From Symbiodinium natans (taxonomy: Eukaryota > Sar > Dinophyceae > Suessiales > Symbiodiniaceae), in assembly GCA_905221605.1 (NCBI GenBank), contig CAJNDS010002122.1:527501-582500 (forward strand): 55,000 nt of DNA, in the 5' to 3' direction. Both the position numbers and the translations under genes were made by a program. This document shows, piece by piece, positions 1 to 9,194 of the stretch. The notes under the pieces are model-generated. The model ran no database searches. It was not told the DNA's origin and saw only the letters and a program-made list of their open reading frames with translations. The number at the start of each line of letters is the position of its first letter. Position 1 is the first letter of the stretch.

Positions 1-182
1 TTAGGGCGCTCGTATCTCTGCTATGTACCTGCTGTCGAAGTCCCTCGATCCTCCGAGTTGGTGAACTAATTGTATATGTTTTATATGTATACATATATTT
101 TTGTATGGTGAACTCTCTAAATGATGGTCCAATTATGAATTCTTATGCTACTGCGGCCCCCCAATACTTCAGGTACCCAAAA

Positions 183-475
183 AAGGTGGCTCCTCCCAGA
201 CCATTTCTGAGCCTTTTTCCTTTTCCCAGACCATTTCTGAGCTTTGTTGGGCTCCGTCCAGACCATTTCTGCACCCCCGAAACCATTTCAGAGGTGCTCC
301 TAGACAACTTCTGAGCCTTTTTGGGCTTCGCCCAGACCATTTCTGAGATTTTGGGCTTCCCAGACTCCCAGACCATTTCTGAGCCTTTTGAGGCGCTCAT
401 TTCTGAGATTTTTGGGCTCCTCCCAGAAACCTGGGCCTTTTGGGCTTTGGGCTTCTCGCAGACCATGGTTCCTCT
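183..475. repeat. degenerate ~30-bp repeat (AGACCATTTCTGAG family), copy array A
   Basis: The core CAGACCATTTCTGAG recurs about eight times with spacers such as CTTTTTGGGCTTC, giving an irregular unit of roughly 30 bp. Read on the minus strand the unit encodes a repeated SEMVWE/KPKKAQK-like peptide, but the frame is not kept through the array, so I treat it as a satellite. The same family returns at 45.7-46.3 kb. Confidence 0.75.
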
Positions 476-1062
476 GAGAGAGCTTACCCTTCTTACACCA
501 CTCGGCTCTGAAAGCAAAACTCCAACGTCGCCCATTGCGTAATATAGCAGCCTTAAGAATTAGAAGTTTGGGGGGGGGTATTTATCGTACAAAGGGACCA
601 AAAGGGATTACTACTTGTAACTATTCCGACCCCTATGTGAATCCACCCTCCCTAAAACTCCCACAATGCGGCCCGGAATTCGGAAAGGTCCCCCCCTTGG
701 CCGTCACTAGACCCGAAATAACCCAAAAGTCAAAAGAGGTTCTAAGGGAACCTAAAATTCTATGTCCTTAAGAACCAATCCCGATATTCCCTTTCTGGGG
801 AAGTTGTTCTCTTTGTTGTTTTATGATTATCTTTTTTGCGGGGGGGGGGGGGGGGTTCTCGAGCAAGTAGTAGTTAAAACCCTACAAAAGAACAGAAAAT
901 GTGCCTACTCCGCCAATCTGCTCTTCCATTTGTGCGTAATCTCGGCTGGGCTGAGGTTCTTCCTCCTGTGGAATTCATCAAAAGTAAACCAGTCCAGCTT
1001 GATGTACCCAGAAATAGGGGCCTGAAGAATTAGAATAGGGTTTGGGGGCTAGTAGGGTATGA
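476..1062. other. no gene recognised
   Basis: Mixed-composition sequence with a run of about 16 G at 840-855. Open frames here are short and show no domain or motif. Confidence 0.4.
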
Positions 1063-1245
1063 TTACAAAGGGAGGCGCTTTGCTGTAGCTGGGCCGTTTC
1101 TTCCCGCTGCCCGCACTTGGGCAACTCTCTTGATAGTCAAAAAACCAAATTTGCGAAAAACAGCCGGGTCCGGTTGCGTGCCGTCAAAGCGGTCTAGCCA
1201 GCCGTTTGCTTTCGCATCCCTCTTCGCAGCATCCACATCGTTCAC
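1063..1245 (-). CDS. putative terminal exon, unidentified protein
   Basis: A 60-residue minus-strand open frame ends at a TAA at 1063-1065 that is not part of a telomeric repeat. Its composition is protein-like (charged helix, then an FRKFGFLTIKRVAQVRAAG segment). The first codon is GTG, so the 5' end is more likely a splice acceptor than a start. It would be the last exon of a gene running right to left. No family recognised. Confidence 0.35.
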   Translation of the reverse strand: MNDVDAAKRDAKANGWLDRFDGTQPDPAVFRKFGFLTIKRVAQVRAAGRNGPATAKRLPL

Positions 1246-1489
1246 TCACAGCAGTATGGATTCGTCTTGAGGGTCCCCGTAAGGACCCCGGATCCCTCTA
1301 AGGGTAGGCGCAGGGTCCCTTACTACGAGCCCTTAAAGGGGGACCCCTTATATACCCCTTGTGTACCCTATACCAACCCAAGGGCCCGAACTTCAGAACC
1401 CTTTAAAGGCGGTATATAGCTACCCTTAGCATCCCTGAACCCTCAGCCCGAACTTTGGGTAGGCGCAGGGCCCTCAGCTGTTCCCTCGA

Positions 1490-1566
1490 CCCTAAGCCCT
1501 AAACCCGAAACCCCAAACCCTAAACCCTAAACCCTAAACCCTCAACCCTAAACCCTAAACCCCCTA
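1490..1566 (-). repeat. CCCTAAA array
   Basis: About nine mostly perfect CCCTAAA units (TTTAGGG on the minus strand). Confidence 0.9.
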
Positions 1567-1692
1567 AACCCGACTTTTTGAACAACCCAAGCCCTGCCCC
1601 CTCAAGAGCCACCCTCTACTTCCAAGCAAGACGACGCAGCCGACCTTCCCTGAAAGCCTAAACCCGAAACCCTCTCTGAACTTCAATGCATT

Positions 1693-1800
1693 CTAGGGTT
1701 TAGGGCTTTTTGGTTTGGGTTCAGGGCTTAGGGGCAAGGGTTTAGGGTTTAGGGCTAGGGTTTAGGGCTAGGGTTTAGGGCTAGGGTTTAGGCACAGGGC
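1693..1800 (+). repeat. degenerate TTTAGGG array
   Basis: TTTAGGG units alternating with GCTAGGG spacers, facing the CCCTAAA array at 1490 across a 125-bp island (1567-1692). That island has open frames on both strands and I could not assign it. Confidence 0.7.
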
Positions 1801-1881
1801 GACAAGTTTAGGACCGCACCAAACCCAAGTCCCTCCTCCGCGCGCTGACCCCTCTCCAAGTGAGACCTCGGCAGCATGATC

Positions 1882-2040
1882 CTACTTGAAGGTTCATGGT
1901 ACTTTCTAACCAATTATACGTGGGCTTATAACCCGACTTATAATTGGGATAACCCCGATAAGGCCCTTTGGCTGGGTATTATAAGTAGGGTTACAAGTAC
2001 AGTTCTAATTGGTTAGCAAGTACCATGAACCTTCAAGTAA
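1882..2040. mobile_element. palindromic MITE-like element, family 1, copy 1
   Basis: Imperfect palindrome of 159 bp. The left end CTACTTGAAGGTTCATGGTA matches the inverted right end TACCATGAACCTTCAAGTA. The interior repeats TTATAA/AATTGG motifs and can also self-pair. No ORF. No convincing target duplication beyond the terminal bases. Confidence 0.7.
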
Positions 2041-2218
2041 GGGTAGGGTAGACGCATGGTCCCTTAATGTGGGCCCTTGATTGGGGAACCCTTAAACGTG
2101 TCAGGGATTTAGGGTTTAGGATTTAGGGTTTAGGATTTAGGGTTTAGGGTTTAGGGTTTGGGGTTTAGGGAACCGTTACGTAACCCTTGTATACCCTCTC
2201 AAACCCAAGGACCCATGC

Positions 2219-2349
2219 ACTAAACCCTAAACCCTAAACCCTAAACCCTAAACCCTAAACCCTAAACCCTAAACCCTAAACCCTAAAAACCCTAAACCCT
2301 AAACCCTAAACCCTGAACCCTGAACCCTGAACCCTAAACCCTAAACCCT
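2219..2349 (-). repeat. CCCTAAA array
   Basis: Mostly perfect CCCTAAA with a few CCCTGAA units near the right end. Confidence 0.9.
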
Positions 2350-2350
2350 A

Positions 2351-2420
2351 ACTGCCCGTAGAGCATCCCTGACGGCAGCCCCCTTAAGCCCCAAACCCTG
2401 AAGCAGCCCTGTGCTGCGGT
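2351..2420 (-). CDS. short coding-like island (possible exon)
   Basis: Bracketed by CCCTAAA on the left and TTTAGGG on the right. A minus-strand frame (LKGAAVRDALRA at its end) runs from a CCGCAG acceptor-like site to CGGGCA followed by GTTAGGG. Too short for family assignment. Confidence 0.3.
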
Positions 2421-2513
2421 TTAGGGGTTTAGGGTTTAGGGTTTAGGGTTTAGGGCTTAGGGTCTAGGGTTTAGGGTTTAGGGTTTAGGGTTTAGGTTTA
2501 GGGTTTAGGGTTG
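2421..2513 (+). repeat. TTTAGGG array
   Basis: About 12 TTTAGGG units with two variants. Confidence 0.9.
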
Positions 2514-3092
2514 TTTAATTTCACGGGCTTTGTGAGGAGGGGGGGGGGGGGGGATGTTAGGGGCTGGGGCTATTTTGGGCTTTATGACTCTGGGTTTCAG
2601 GCAAAGTTTAGGGCTTCTAGTTTAGGTCCTTAGGGTTTGGGGTTTATGGCTGTGGCCCCTAAGCCCACGAAGCCTTCCGCACAAGGGTGTATGGGGACGG
2701 GGGCATGAGCCCAGTGTGTAGGGTTTAGGGATGTTTAGGGCCTAAGTTTAGCATAGGCCTACCCCAATCCCCCTAAAGCCTTAAAACCCGAAACCTTGAG
2801 CCCTTCTGCTTTCCTTGAATCCCTAAACACAAAAACAACGTAAGACCCTGAACCCCAAAAAATGAAGTCTAAACCTTATGACCCTCACACCCACGCCCTG
2901 AAGCCCAAAACTCTAACACTTGAAACATTGAAGTCTAAACCCTTAAGCCCTAAGTCCTACGTCCTAAGTCATACGTCCTAAGTCCTAAGTCCTACGTCCT
3001 AAGTCCTACGTCCTAAGTCCTACGTCCCAAACCAACGCGATCATGAAGATCTGGGAATTGCCAACGATCATGCAACGCTGAAGAAGCCTCAC
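2514..3092. other. degenerate satellite, no gene
   Basis: Contains a G-run near 2538-2553, decayed TTTAGGG/CCCTAAA units, and at about 2951-3025 an irregular array alternating TCCTAAG with TCCTACG. Confidence 0.6.
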
Positions 3093-3220
3093 CTGATCCC
3101 AGCACTCCGGAGCAACTCGCGCTCGAAGGCCGCGTCCTGGCGGCGAGCCGAGGAGAATGACTGGAACTCCGCCACAGCAGCCGCCACAACAGGCTCAGGC
3201 TGAGACACCTCCTCGGACGG
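3093..3220 (-). CDS. putative internal exon with canonical GT donor
   Basis: One of the best-supported exons here. On the minus strand the frame is open from at least 3258. A CTGGCCCAG acceptor precedes 3220, and the exon closes with ATCAG followed by GTGAGG, a canonical donor. The product is Ala/Gln/Glu-rich (PSEEVSQPEPVVAAAV, then RRQDAAFERELLRSAG), probably helical. Not recognised. It is followed in the sense direction by unrelated sequence, so the donor rather than a stop ends the frame. Confidence 0.55.
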
Positions 3221-3332
3221 CTGGGCCAGGGCAGGCGAAGCATGCGACGCCCAGCCCCAAACCCCAAAACCTAAACCCCAAACCCCAAACCCTAAACCCT
3301 AAACCTCCCCCCCCCCCCCACCCCCTAAAAAA

Positions 3333-3392
3333 ATGCTCGGTGCCCGGCACCACCAGCTCCCAGAGTGCCAAAAGGGACTCCTCCTCGGTGAC
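3333..3392 (-). CDS. putative internal exon
   Basis: Minus strand. AAAAAG acceptor-like sequence, then GTCACC; the frame reads VTEEESLLALWELVVPGTE. The left boundary is uncertain because a C/A-rich tract follows. It lies just upstream (sense) of the exon at 3093-3220, so they could be consecutive exons of one gene separated by about 110 bp of G-rich repeat. Confidence 0.45.
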
Positions 3393-3409
3393 CTTTTTGG
3401 GGGGCTTTT

Positions 3410-3972
3410 AAGGGGTTTAGGGGTTGAGGGGTTTAGGGGTTTAGGAGTTTAGGGTTTAGGGTTTAGGGTTTAGGGTTTAGGGTTTAGGCTTTAGGGTTTA
3501 GGGTTTAGGGTTTAGGGTTTAGGGTTTAGGGGTATAGGGGTATTAGGGTTTAGGGTTTCTTAGTGGTTTTTGAGGGTTTTAGGGTTGGGGGTTGTAGGGA
3601 TTTTAGGGGTATGAGGGTTCAGGGTTTTTTAATTGGTTTTTGAGGGGTTTTAGGGTTGTAGGGGTTTTTGGGTTTAGGGGTATTAGGGTGGTTTAAGGGT
3701 ATTCGGGTTTAGGCTAGAAACTTAGGGCTTGGGGGTTTCGGAGGTTTTTGGTTTAGGGTCTAGGGCTTGGGGGTTGTAGGGTCGAGGGGATTACGGGGTT
3801 CTAGGCTTTAGCGCTTCGGGGCTTTAGGGTTTAGGCGCTAAGGGGTTGTAGGGCTTAGGGTTTAGGGTTTAGGGTTTAGGGTTTAGGGTTTAGGGTTTAG
3901 GGTTTAAGGTTTAGGGTTTAGGGTTTAGGGTTTAGGGTTTAGGGTTTAGGGTTTAGGGTTTAGGGTTTAGGG
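3410..3972 (+). repeat. TTTAGGG satellite, partly degenerate
   Basis: Perfect TTTAGGG runs at about 3440-3530 and 3848-3972, separated by decayed units (TTTTAGGGG, GGGGTATTAGGG). Confidence 0.85.
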
Positions 3973-3977
3973 CTTCG

Positions 3978-4062
3978 GGTCCCTCCCCACATTTTGGGGC
4001 CCCGACGATGGTAGGCTTTGGAAGCAGCAGTTCCGACCCCAAAACCAGGAGCTCCGGGCGTT
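3978..4062 (-). CDS. short coding-like island
   Basis: Minus-strand frame PELLVLGSELLLPKPTIVGA is open throughout. Unlike most islands it has TTTAGGG arrays on both sides and no clear donor. Confidence 0.25.
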
Positions 4063-4250
4063 TAGGGTTTAGGGTTTAGGGTTTAGGGTTTAGGGTTTAG
4101 GGTTTGGGGTTTGGGGTTTGGAGTTTGGAGTTTGGGGTTTGGGGTTTAGGGTTTAGGGTTTAGGGTGTAGGGTTTGGGGTTTGGGGTTTAGGGTTTAAGG
4201 TTTACGGTTTAGGGTTTAGGGTTTGGGGTTTGGGGTTTAGGACTTCTATA
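4063..4250 (+). repeat. TTTAGGG / TTTGGGG array
   Basis: TTTAGGG grades into TTTGGGG units. A related tract just before 4659 is the insertion target of the large retroelement. Confidence 0.85.
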
Positions 4251-4658
4251 TCCCCAAGCCCAAATCCTAAGCCCCGCCCAACACCCCTAAAGCCCCCAAA
4301 GCCCCAAATCCCTAAGCCCGGACCCAAAGGGCCCAATTCAGATTGTCCCACGGGGTATTACTCCTCAACCCTCAGACCTGTCAACCACAAACCCTTCAAC
4401 CCCAAACAACCCTAAACCCAAAAATCCTAAGCCCTAAGTCCCTAAGTCCGAAATCCTCAAAAACCTGAGTTCGAAACCCTAAAGCCTGAAAAAGAAAGTA
4501 AGCCCTATGAAAGGAATAACCTGAAGCCCTACACCCTGACAAATGCTAAGCCTCAGGGTTTACTATTTACGGTTTCTGGCTTACGGCTTCCGGATTACGA
4601 TTTACGGTTTACGGTTGTTTAGGATTTAGGGTTTAGGGTTTAGGGTTTGGGGTTTGGG
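4251..4658. other. decayed satellite, no gene
   Basis: C-rich decayed CCCTAAA-like text, then TTTACGG variants and a short TTTAGGG/TTTGGGG tract up to the insertion site. Confidence 0.6.
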
Positions 4659-4663
4659 GTTCG
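4659..4663. repeat. 5-bp target site duplication (left) of the LTR element
   Basis: GTTCG directly before TGTGAAA. The same five bases follow the other LTR at 21382-21386. Confidence 0.9.
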
Positions 4664-4925
4664 TGTGAAACATGTGAACCTATTTGGGTGGATTACTCTG
4701 ATCCGCAGTTGTGCTGCAAATGCACAGTAGAGCACAGTCGAGAGGGAACTTTCTTTTGCTCTTTCTTGTCAGCGGGTTTCAGCTCAAGGCCTTGTTCGGA
4801 CCAAAAGCGAAAGCATTTATAGCTTCAGCAGTCCACCCACGCCCACAAAACTACAATGCAAACTAATGCAGCCAAGCGGTAGTTGTGCTGCTGGGGTACC
4901 TGCAGTCAGCGCGCCATATTTCACA
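4664..4925 (-). repeat. 3' LTR of the copia element
   Basis: 262 bp, ends TGTGAAA...TTTCACA (perfect short inverted ends, TG...CA rule). It lacks the five extra bases present in the other LTR (GCATTTATAGC versus GCATTTAATTTATAGC). Confidence 0.93.
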
Positions 4926-4934
4926 CCCCCTTTC
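4926..4934 (-). promoter_or_regulatory. polypurine tract
   Basis: Minus strand GAAAGGGGG abuts the 3' LTR, the expected place for the plus-strand DNA primer. Confidence 0.85.
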
Positions 4935-5484
4935 GTCGGTGATCTGCAAGGTGCGCCAACACGAGGTCCGTCTCTGATTTGAGGGATACATGAAGACGAA
5001 GCAAGGTGCTTCCGATTCCCTGGCTTCTCTGGCCTGCTTGTTCCCAATAATCAGAACGATACCTCTCACCAACCCAGACAGCAAAGGTGTGGCACCACGC
5101 TGCTCCTTTCGAAAGCCTTTACTGTTCATACCACACCAGATACAGAGTTCACTGATGTTCATCCACCATTGCTTGCAGTACTGTCAGCGTCCATCTCCAA
5201 ACTTTGCCTCGTTGAGCACCTGTGTTGAACTCTTCTTGATGAGGCCCCAAACACATAGTCTCAAATAGACCAATCTCAGAGCCATGGCGGCGGCGATGAG
5301 GCCAAGGAAGGAAAGGTGAGGGCTAGGTCTTACAAGAGCTTCCACCCCTGCTTGCTGCCCGGAGCAGCTTTGTCACAGTCCCTGTTCTGACTGTGATACG
5401 AAAGACCACGCCCAAATTGACGTAGCGGATCCGAGTAACCCATGCGCTGTACATTGGCACCTTTGGTACCGCAAAAGACCTGTA
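4935..5484. other. 3' untranslated region of the copia element (distal part)
   Basis: Unique sequence between the polypurine tract and the LINE target duplication. Short open frames on both strands, none with recognisable features. Confidence 0.6.
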
Positions 5485-5498
5485 CAGAAAATATGTGC
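5485..5498. repeat. 14-bp target site duplication (left) of the LINE
   Basis: CAGAAAATATGTGC, identical to 13646-13659 on the other side of the LINE body. Confidence 0.85.
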
Positions 5499-5686
5499 AA
5501 GAAGAAGAAGTTTTTGAGTGAGGACGCCCTCAACGACGCCCGCACATAGAAGGCGGAAGAAAAGCATAGCCTTAGCTGCGCAACACACTCCCGGACCTTA
5601 GCTGCACAAGGCGAGCTGAGAAAACCTGCAGGGGCAGGTCAAAAGACAAGAAGACACGAAAGTCAGCATCGTGAGGACATGGAAAA

Positions 5687-5890
5687 CTAATCCTCAGGCG
5701 GACGGCCGTGGCGTTGGTGCCAGATGGCGTTTTGCACAACCTCAAGCCAAGTCACCAGACTGCGAGCATCAGGAGCAGTCAGGCCCTGGGGGATCCAACC
5801 GAGGCGACGCCCCACCGCAGTGTGGGGGGGGAGGCATCGCTGAGCAGGCCGATTTTGGCAGAGCCAAGCAACGTGGGGCAAAGTATGGGG
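5687..5890 (-). CDS. LINE polyprotein C-terminus (frame-shifted last segment)
   Basis: About 65 residues in a different frame from the RT segment, ending in a stop at 5687. It holds a His/Cys-containing stretch (PHVAWLCQNRPAQRC) and then RRLGW...LVTWLEVVQNAIW. I recognise this as the usual C-terminal tail of dinoflagellate LINE polyproteins, where the His/Cys stretch probably forms a zinc knuckle. A frameshift near 5885 separates it from the RT segment, whose own frame runs on to 5779 as an out-of-frame tail. Confidence 0.6.
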   Translation of the reverse strand, partial: PHTLPHVAWLCQNRPAQRCLPPHTAVGRRLGWIPQGLTAPDARSLVTWLEVVQNAIWHQRHGRPPED

Positions 5891-8460
5891 GTGCCATCTC
5901 TGCTGTTCTGGAAGCAGGGTGTAGCCGTGGCCAAGGAGGCCACCGTGCGGTACCCACGGTTATCCTGAGAGAACCTGCGAGTCTTAGCAAAGTCAAACTG
6001 GAGGATCTGAGCCGGAGACACATCACTGAGCTCCTGAACTTCATGCCTACCTCCTCTGGATAGGAAGGCAGCCCATTGTCCCGCCCTCCATCCCTGCCGG
6101 AGGGAGTGGAGGAGCTGGGGAACAGTGGCATTAGAGCTGAGCTCAGGAGTGCAGCCCTTCCAAGCCCAAGGACCCCCTTCAGCCCACCCCTGATCCGCCA
6201 TCCACTTGCGGAAAGCCCTGAGCGGCGAGCCCGCCCTGTTGTTCCACTCAACCATGCCCCGGCCGCGAATGCCAGCAAAGGTGCGAAGCAAAGACCCTGC
6301 AGACACGATGTCAAGGTGACTGTTACCACCCAGAAGGATGGCGCGGATGTGCCGATTGGCTCTACGTAAGCATCTCTGACCCGAACGCATGGCGGTCCAA
6401 AGAGACCAGGCATCAGACTTGTTGGGCAAGTTGCACAGCCACCCGTGCGCAACTTTAGCGACACCGAAACTGCGAGCAGCGGAGTGAAATCGCTCAAAAG
6501 GCAAACCCAGGTTACCTAAGACCGCGATCACACGCTTGGCTGCCGCGAAACGAGCTTCCTCTTTAGCAGACATAGCTCGATTCGAAACTTTGGCGGTGAC
6601 CCCCAGAACTTCAAGCTGGTCGGTGACCCTTTCAGGATCCGAAAAAGCAGCAGTAAGGGCCCGGCGGCGAGCGGCCGTGGTGGCCGTAAGCTGAGTCTTG
6701 GACTGACTTTCTTGGAGCCCCACAGTCCGAGACCAGCACTGCCAGTCCGTGATCTTAGCGATTAAGGCCCTGGCGTTGCGAGCAGTCATGGATCGGTCAT
6801 CCATGTAAACGCACGTGTGTCCCGCAGCAGCGGCACCGACAGAAAGCTGGTTGGTAGCTTTTAAGCCCGAGGCCATCCAAAGAGCCAGGCTAAGGGGGCC
6901 GAAAGGACATCCCTGGGCCGTCGCATGGCCGGCGAAAAGAGGTTGACTGTGACAGCAGTTGTCCCAGCAGACCCACCGAGTCTGAGACCCCCACACAGCC
7001 CGACACAGGCCCACGAGCCCCTCAGGGAAGCCAGCAGCCGTCATGAGCCGAAGGGTGCCCTCAGGTCTCATAAGGTCATAGCATTTGGTGAAGTCAAGAG
7101 ACCCCCCGTAGCCATCCTTGGCCATGTGCTCAAAGAACACACCCGCCGACTGCAGGGCATCAGCGTTCTTGCCGTAGGCAATTTCTTTGGGCAAGTTGGC
7201 CTGCAACCATGCTTGAAGACTAGGAGCCTGAATCCAAGCACTGGCCCAGACCCTCCAGAAGCAAGACATAATGCTGATAGGTCGGACATGTTCGATTTCA
7301 ACAGTTGAGCCTTGAACCTTGTGCGGTTTGGGGATATTCACCATGCGGGTGTGGAGCAACTGAGCCGGACACTCGCCTAGCCCTTCCCAAAGCAAGGCTT
7401 GCTCACGGAACAAGCGAAGCGCCTCCAAAGGGAGGTGTCTGAGCTCTTTGCCGGCCCAGCCATCAGGGCCTGCAGCCCCCTTGGCCTTGCGGACCGTTCT
7501 CTCGAGCAGCTGAAGAGTAGGAGGCTCCCACTGAATCCCAGCCACGTCCCTGAGAGCATTGCGTTCCAGGGTGGCACAGATGAACTCCGTATCAGGGCCT
7601 CTTTCTTGAGCCGAGGCCCAAAACTCTTCCCAGTACTTGGTGACCAACGCCACCACCTCCTTAGCGTGATGAACCGAGCGGCCCAATCCCCTGACCTCAT
7701 TGACCGGCACAAGTTCACGCTGCCGTAACCAAGTACCCATACCAGAGGGTTCATGCAAGATGAAGTTCTTCCAAGCTTTGAGGGCGTCCCGACGCTGATT
7801 AGACTCGAGCGTACGAAGTTCTTTGGTCAGCAAAGGGATTTGCGCACTGGTCCATGGCAAGGTTTCATGGCTCCAGGGGTCAGCATGGAATCCCAGCTTT
7901 CTACACAAGGTATAGGCTTCACTTTCGCGGGCATGCCGCTGGGAGTCAGGAAATTCGCACCAGCGTTTGAGCTCGTACGTGCGAGCGAGCTTCCTACGGA
8001 GCTTCCGAGAGGCACACTCACCCGGACAGCGAGCAGGCCCTGCCCTGGCCCACTGCCTACTCTTCCAGACAGGGAGTCTACCCTTGGCAAGCCCTTTACC
8101 CCAGTGGCGGGAGGGGGGATCGGCGGTGACATTGCACATGCTAGATGAAGCATTACAGGCCCTAACGGCATTGAGGAACATGTCATTCAAAAGAGTCATG
8201 AAAGTGTCCCAAGCAGTCTGAACGCTCAGCCTACGGTCTTGGAGCGCAGTTTCGAACTGGGCCACGCGCGGGTCCTGCGCCCATGCCTCAGCCAGGCCTT
8301 TGCGCCAAGCGTCCGTCTCGACACCTGCCGGTTTGGCCCACGACACCGAACCTTGGAGGTACCCAACCGTGCAAGCAGGAATTTGCTGAGCTTGTTTGAA
8401 GAGGGACCTGGGTTGAGAGCCTCCCCAACCCTGCAGCCTCTGAAGCCACCCAAGCGCCAA
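5779..8460 (-). CDS. LINE reverse transcriptase segment
   Basis: 893-residue open frame (non-ATG TTG at its 5' end, so it is the continuation of an upstream frame, not an independent gene). RT motifs in order: SIMSCFWR region about 396-403, motif A SLDFTKCYD with Asp about 456, motif B AQGCPFGPLS about 515-524, motif C VYMDD with the catalytic Asp pair about 554-555, motif D KTQLTA about 588. The pre-RT region (about 50-330) is basic and helical as in LINEs. Function: target-primed reverse transcription of the LINE RNA. About 50 residues of the upstream frame (8226-8460) overlap it, marking a frameshift near 8400-8460. Confidence 0.85.
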   Translation of the reverse strand: MALGWLQRLQGWGGSQPRSLFKQAQQIPACTVGYLQGSVSWAKPAGVETDAWRKGLAEAWAQDPRVAQFETALQDRRLSVQTAWDTFMTLLNDMFLNAVRACNASSSMCNVTADPPSRHWGKGLAKGRLPVWKSRQWARAGPARCPGECASRKLRRKLARTYELKRWCEFPDSQRHARESEAYTLCRKLGFHADPWSHETLPWTSAQIPLLTKELRTLESNQRRDALKAWKNFILHEPSGMGTWLRQRELVPVNEVRGLGRSVHHAKEVVALVTKYWEEFWASAQERGPDTEFICATLERNALRDVAGIQWEPPTLQLLERTVRKAKGAAGPDGWAGKELRHLPLEALRLFREQALLWEGLGECPAQLLHTRMVNIPKPHKVQGSTVEIEHVRPISIMSCFWRVWASAWIQAPSLQAWLQANLPKEIAYGKNADALQSAGVFFEHMAKDGYGGSLDFTKCYDLMRPEGTLRLMTAAGFPEGLVGLCRAVWGSQTRWVCWDNCCHSQPLFAGHATAQGCPFGPLSLALWMASGLKATNQLSVGAAAAGHTCVYMDDRSMTARNARALIAKITDWQCWSRTVGLQESQSKTQLTATTAARRRALTAAFSDPERVTDQLEVLGVTAKVSNRAMSAKEEARFAAAKRVIAVLGNLGLPFERFHSAARSFGVAKVAHGWLCNLPNKSDAWSLWTAMRSGQRCLRRANRHIRAILLGGNSHLDIVSAGSLLRTFAGIRGRGMVEWNNRAGSPLRAFRKWMADQGWAEGGPWAWKGCTPELSSNATVPQLLHSLRQGWRAGQWAAFLSRGGRHEVQELSDVSPAQILQFDFAKTRRFSQDNRGYRTVASLATATPCFQNSRDGTPILCPTLLGSAKIGLLSDASPPTLRWGVASVGSPRA

Positions 8461-9194
8461 GAGGCTCGAGCCGCCGAAGAAAGCTTGGAGCTGGACCCTG
8501 TACTACGACGTTTTCTTTTTGCCTTGGAGACACCTTTCGAGGCACCCTTCCTGGAGGCGGATCTCGGAGCCCGGGCCTTGGTGTGTCCAGGAGCCTTAGT
8601 GTGTCCCGGAGAGGACAGGTGCAGCTTTGCACAGTGCTGCCGAAACTCGTCCGACAAGTTGCGCGGACCTTGCTGAGTAGCCTCTGCTCTGGAAAGAGGC
8701 TGCTTGCCTCGCTTGCGCCACCGAGGCTTAGCGCCCTGCAGGGCCTTAGCGCGGGCCACGCCCAAGGATCTTTCAGTGTGCTCCTCGTTGAGAAAGCAAG
8801 CCTCGTCCATGTCAGCTAGCGATTTACCGATCGCAACCAACAGGGCCCTAGCGTGCTCCGGCTCCGTGGCTTTGAGGCGCACCCACCAACATCTACGCCT
8901 GCGCCTAGCATGGGGGTTGTTTTCAAGGCCTTCGATCCGCTCATCACACGTCCTGAGATCTTTCCGACCTCGGAGAAGAGAGAGGCACCGGCGACAGTAG
9001 TGCAGAGCACCTCTGTTTCCTTGGTTGTTACGCTCAACCGGCGAAACCTTGACAAGGTCGTGTGTGGCAAGATAAGCACTTCTATTCTCAGCATGCTTTC
9101 TACGGAGATAGTCAGCAGTACCTTTCTTGGGCTTGCCTTTGCTAGCAAGGTGAGCCAGGGAGGTGGGCGTTTCTTGAGGGTGACAGCTACGACA
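8226..9194 (-). CDS. LINE polyprotein segment with 2A-like GEALNPGP motif
   Basis: Open frame running from the 20-bp duplication at 9175-9214 to a stop at 8226. It has no usable start of its own and is the continuation of the zinc-finger segment after the duplication shifted the frame. It contains a Cys pair (YCRRC), very basic stretches (KGVSKAKRKRR), and CRVGEALNPGP at about 8412-8444, which resembles 2A ribosome-skipping peptides (NPGP core) but lacks the usual D-x-E before it. In related elements an endonuclease normally follows this motif; here the frame becomes nonsense within about 60 residues. Confidence 0.65.
   Translation of the reverse strand, partial: CRSCHPQETPTSLAHLASKGKPKKGTADYLRRKHAENRSAYLATHDLVKVSPVERNNQGNRGALHYCRRCLSLLRGRKDLRTCDERIEGLENNPHARRRRRCWWVRLKATEPEHARALLVAIGKSLADMDEACFLNEEHTERSLGVARAKALQGAKPRWRKRGKQPLSRAEATQQGPRNLSDEFRQHCAKLHLSSPGHTKAPGHTKARAPRSASRKGASKGVSKAKRKRRSTGSSSKLSSAARASWRLGGFRGCRVGEALNPGPSSNKLSKFLLARLGTSKVRCRGPNRQVSRRTLGAKAWLRHGRRTRAWPSSKLRSKTVG

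Noticed and set aside
5330-5588. Two 71-codon minus-strand frames at 5330-5588
   Set aside because: They span the LINE 3' end and its target duplication, so cannot be one gene; no motif.
7105-7130. CCGTAGCCATCCTTGGCCAT, similar to the dinoflagellate spliced leader
   Set aside because: It lies inside the RT coding sequence, on the antisense strand, differs at several positions from the leader (CCGTAGCCATTTTGGCTCAAG as I recall it), and has no downstream donor context. A weaker match at 20655 lies in gag.
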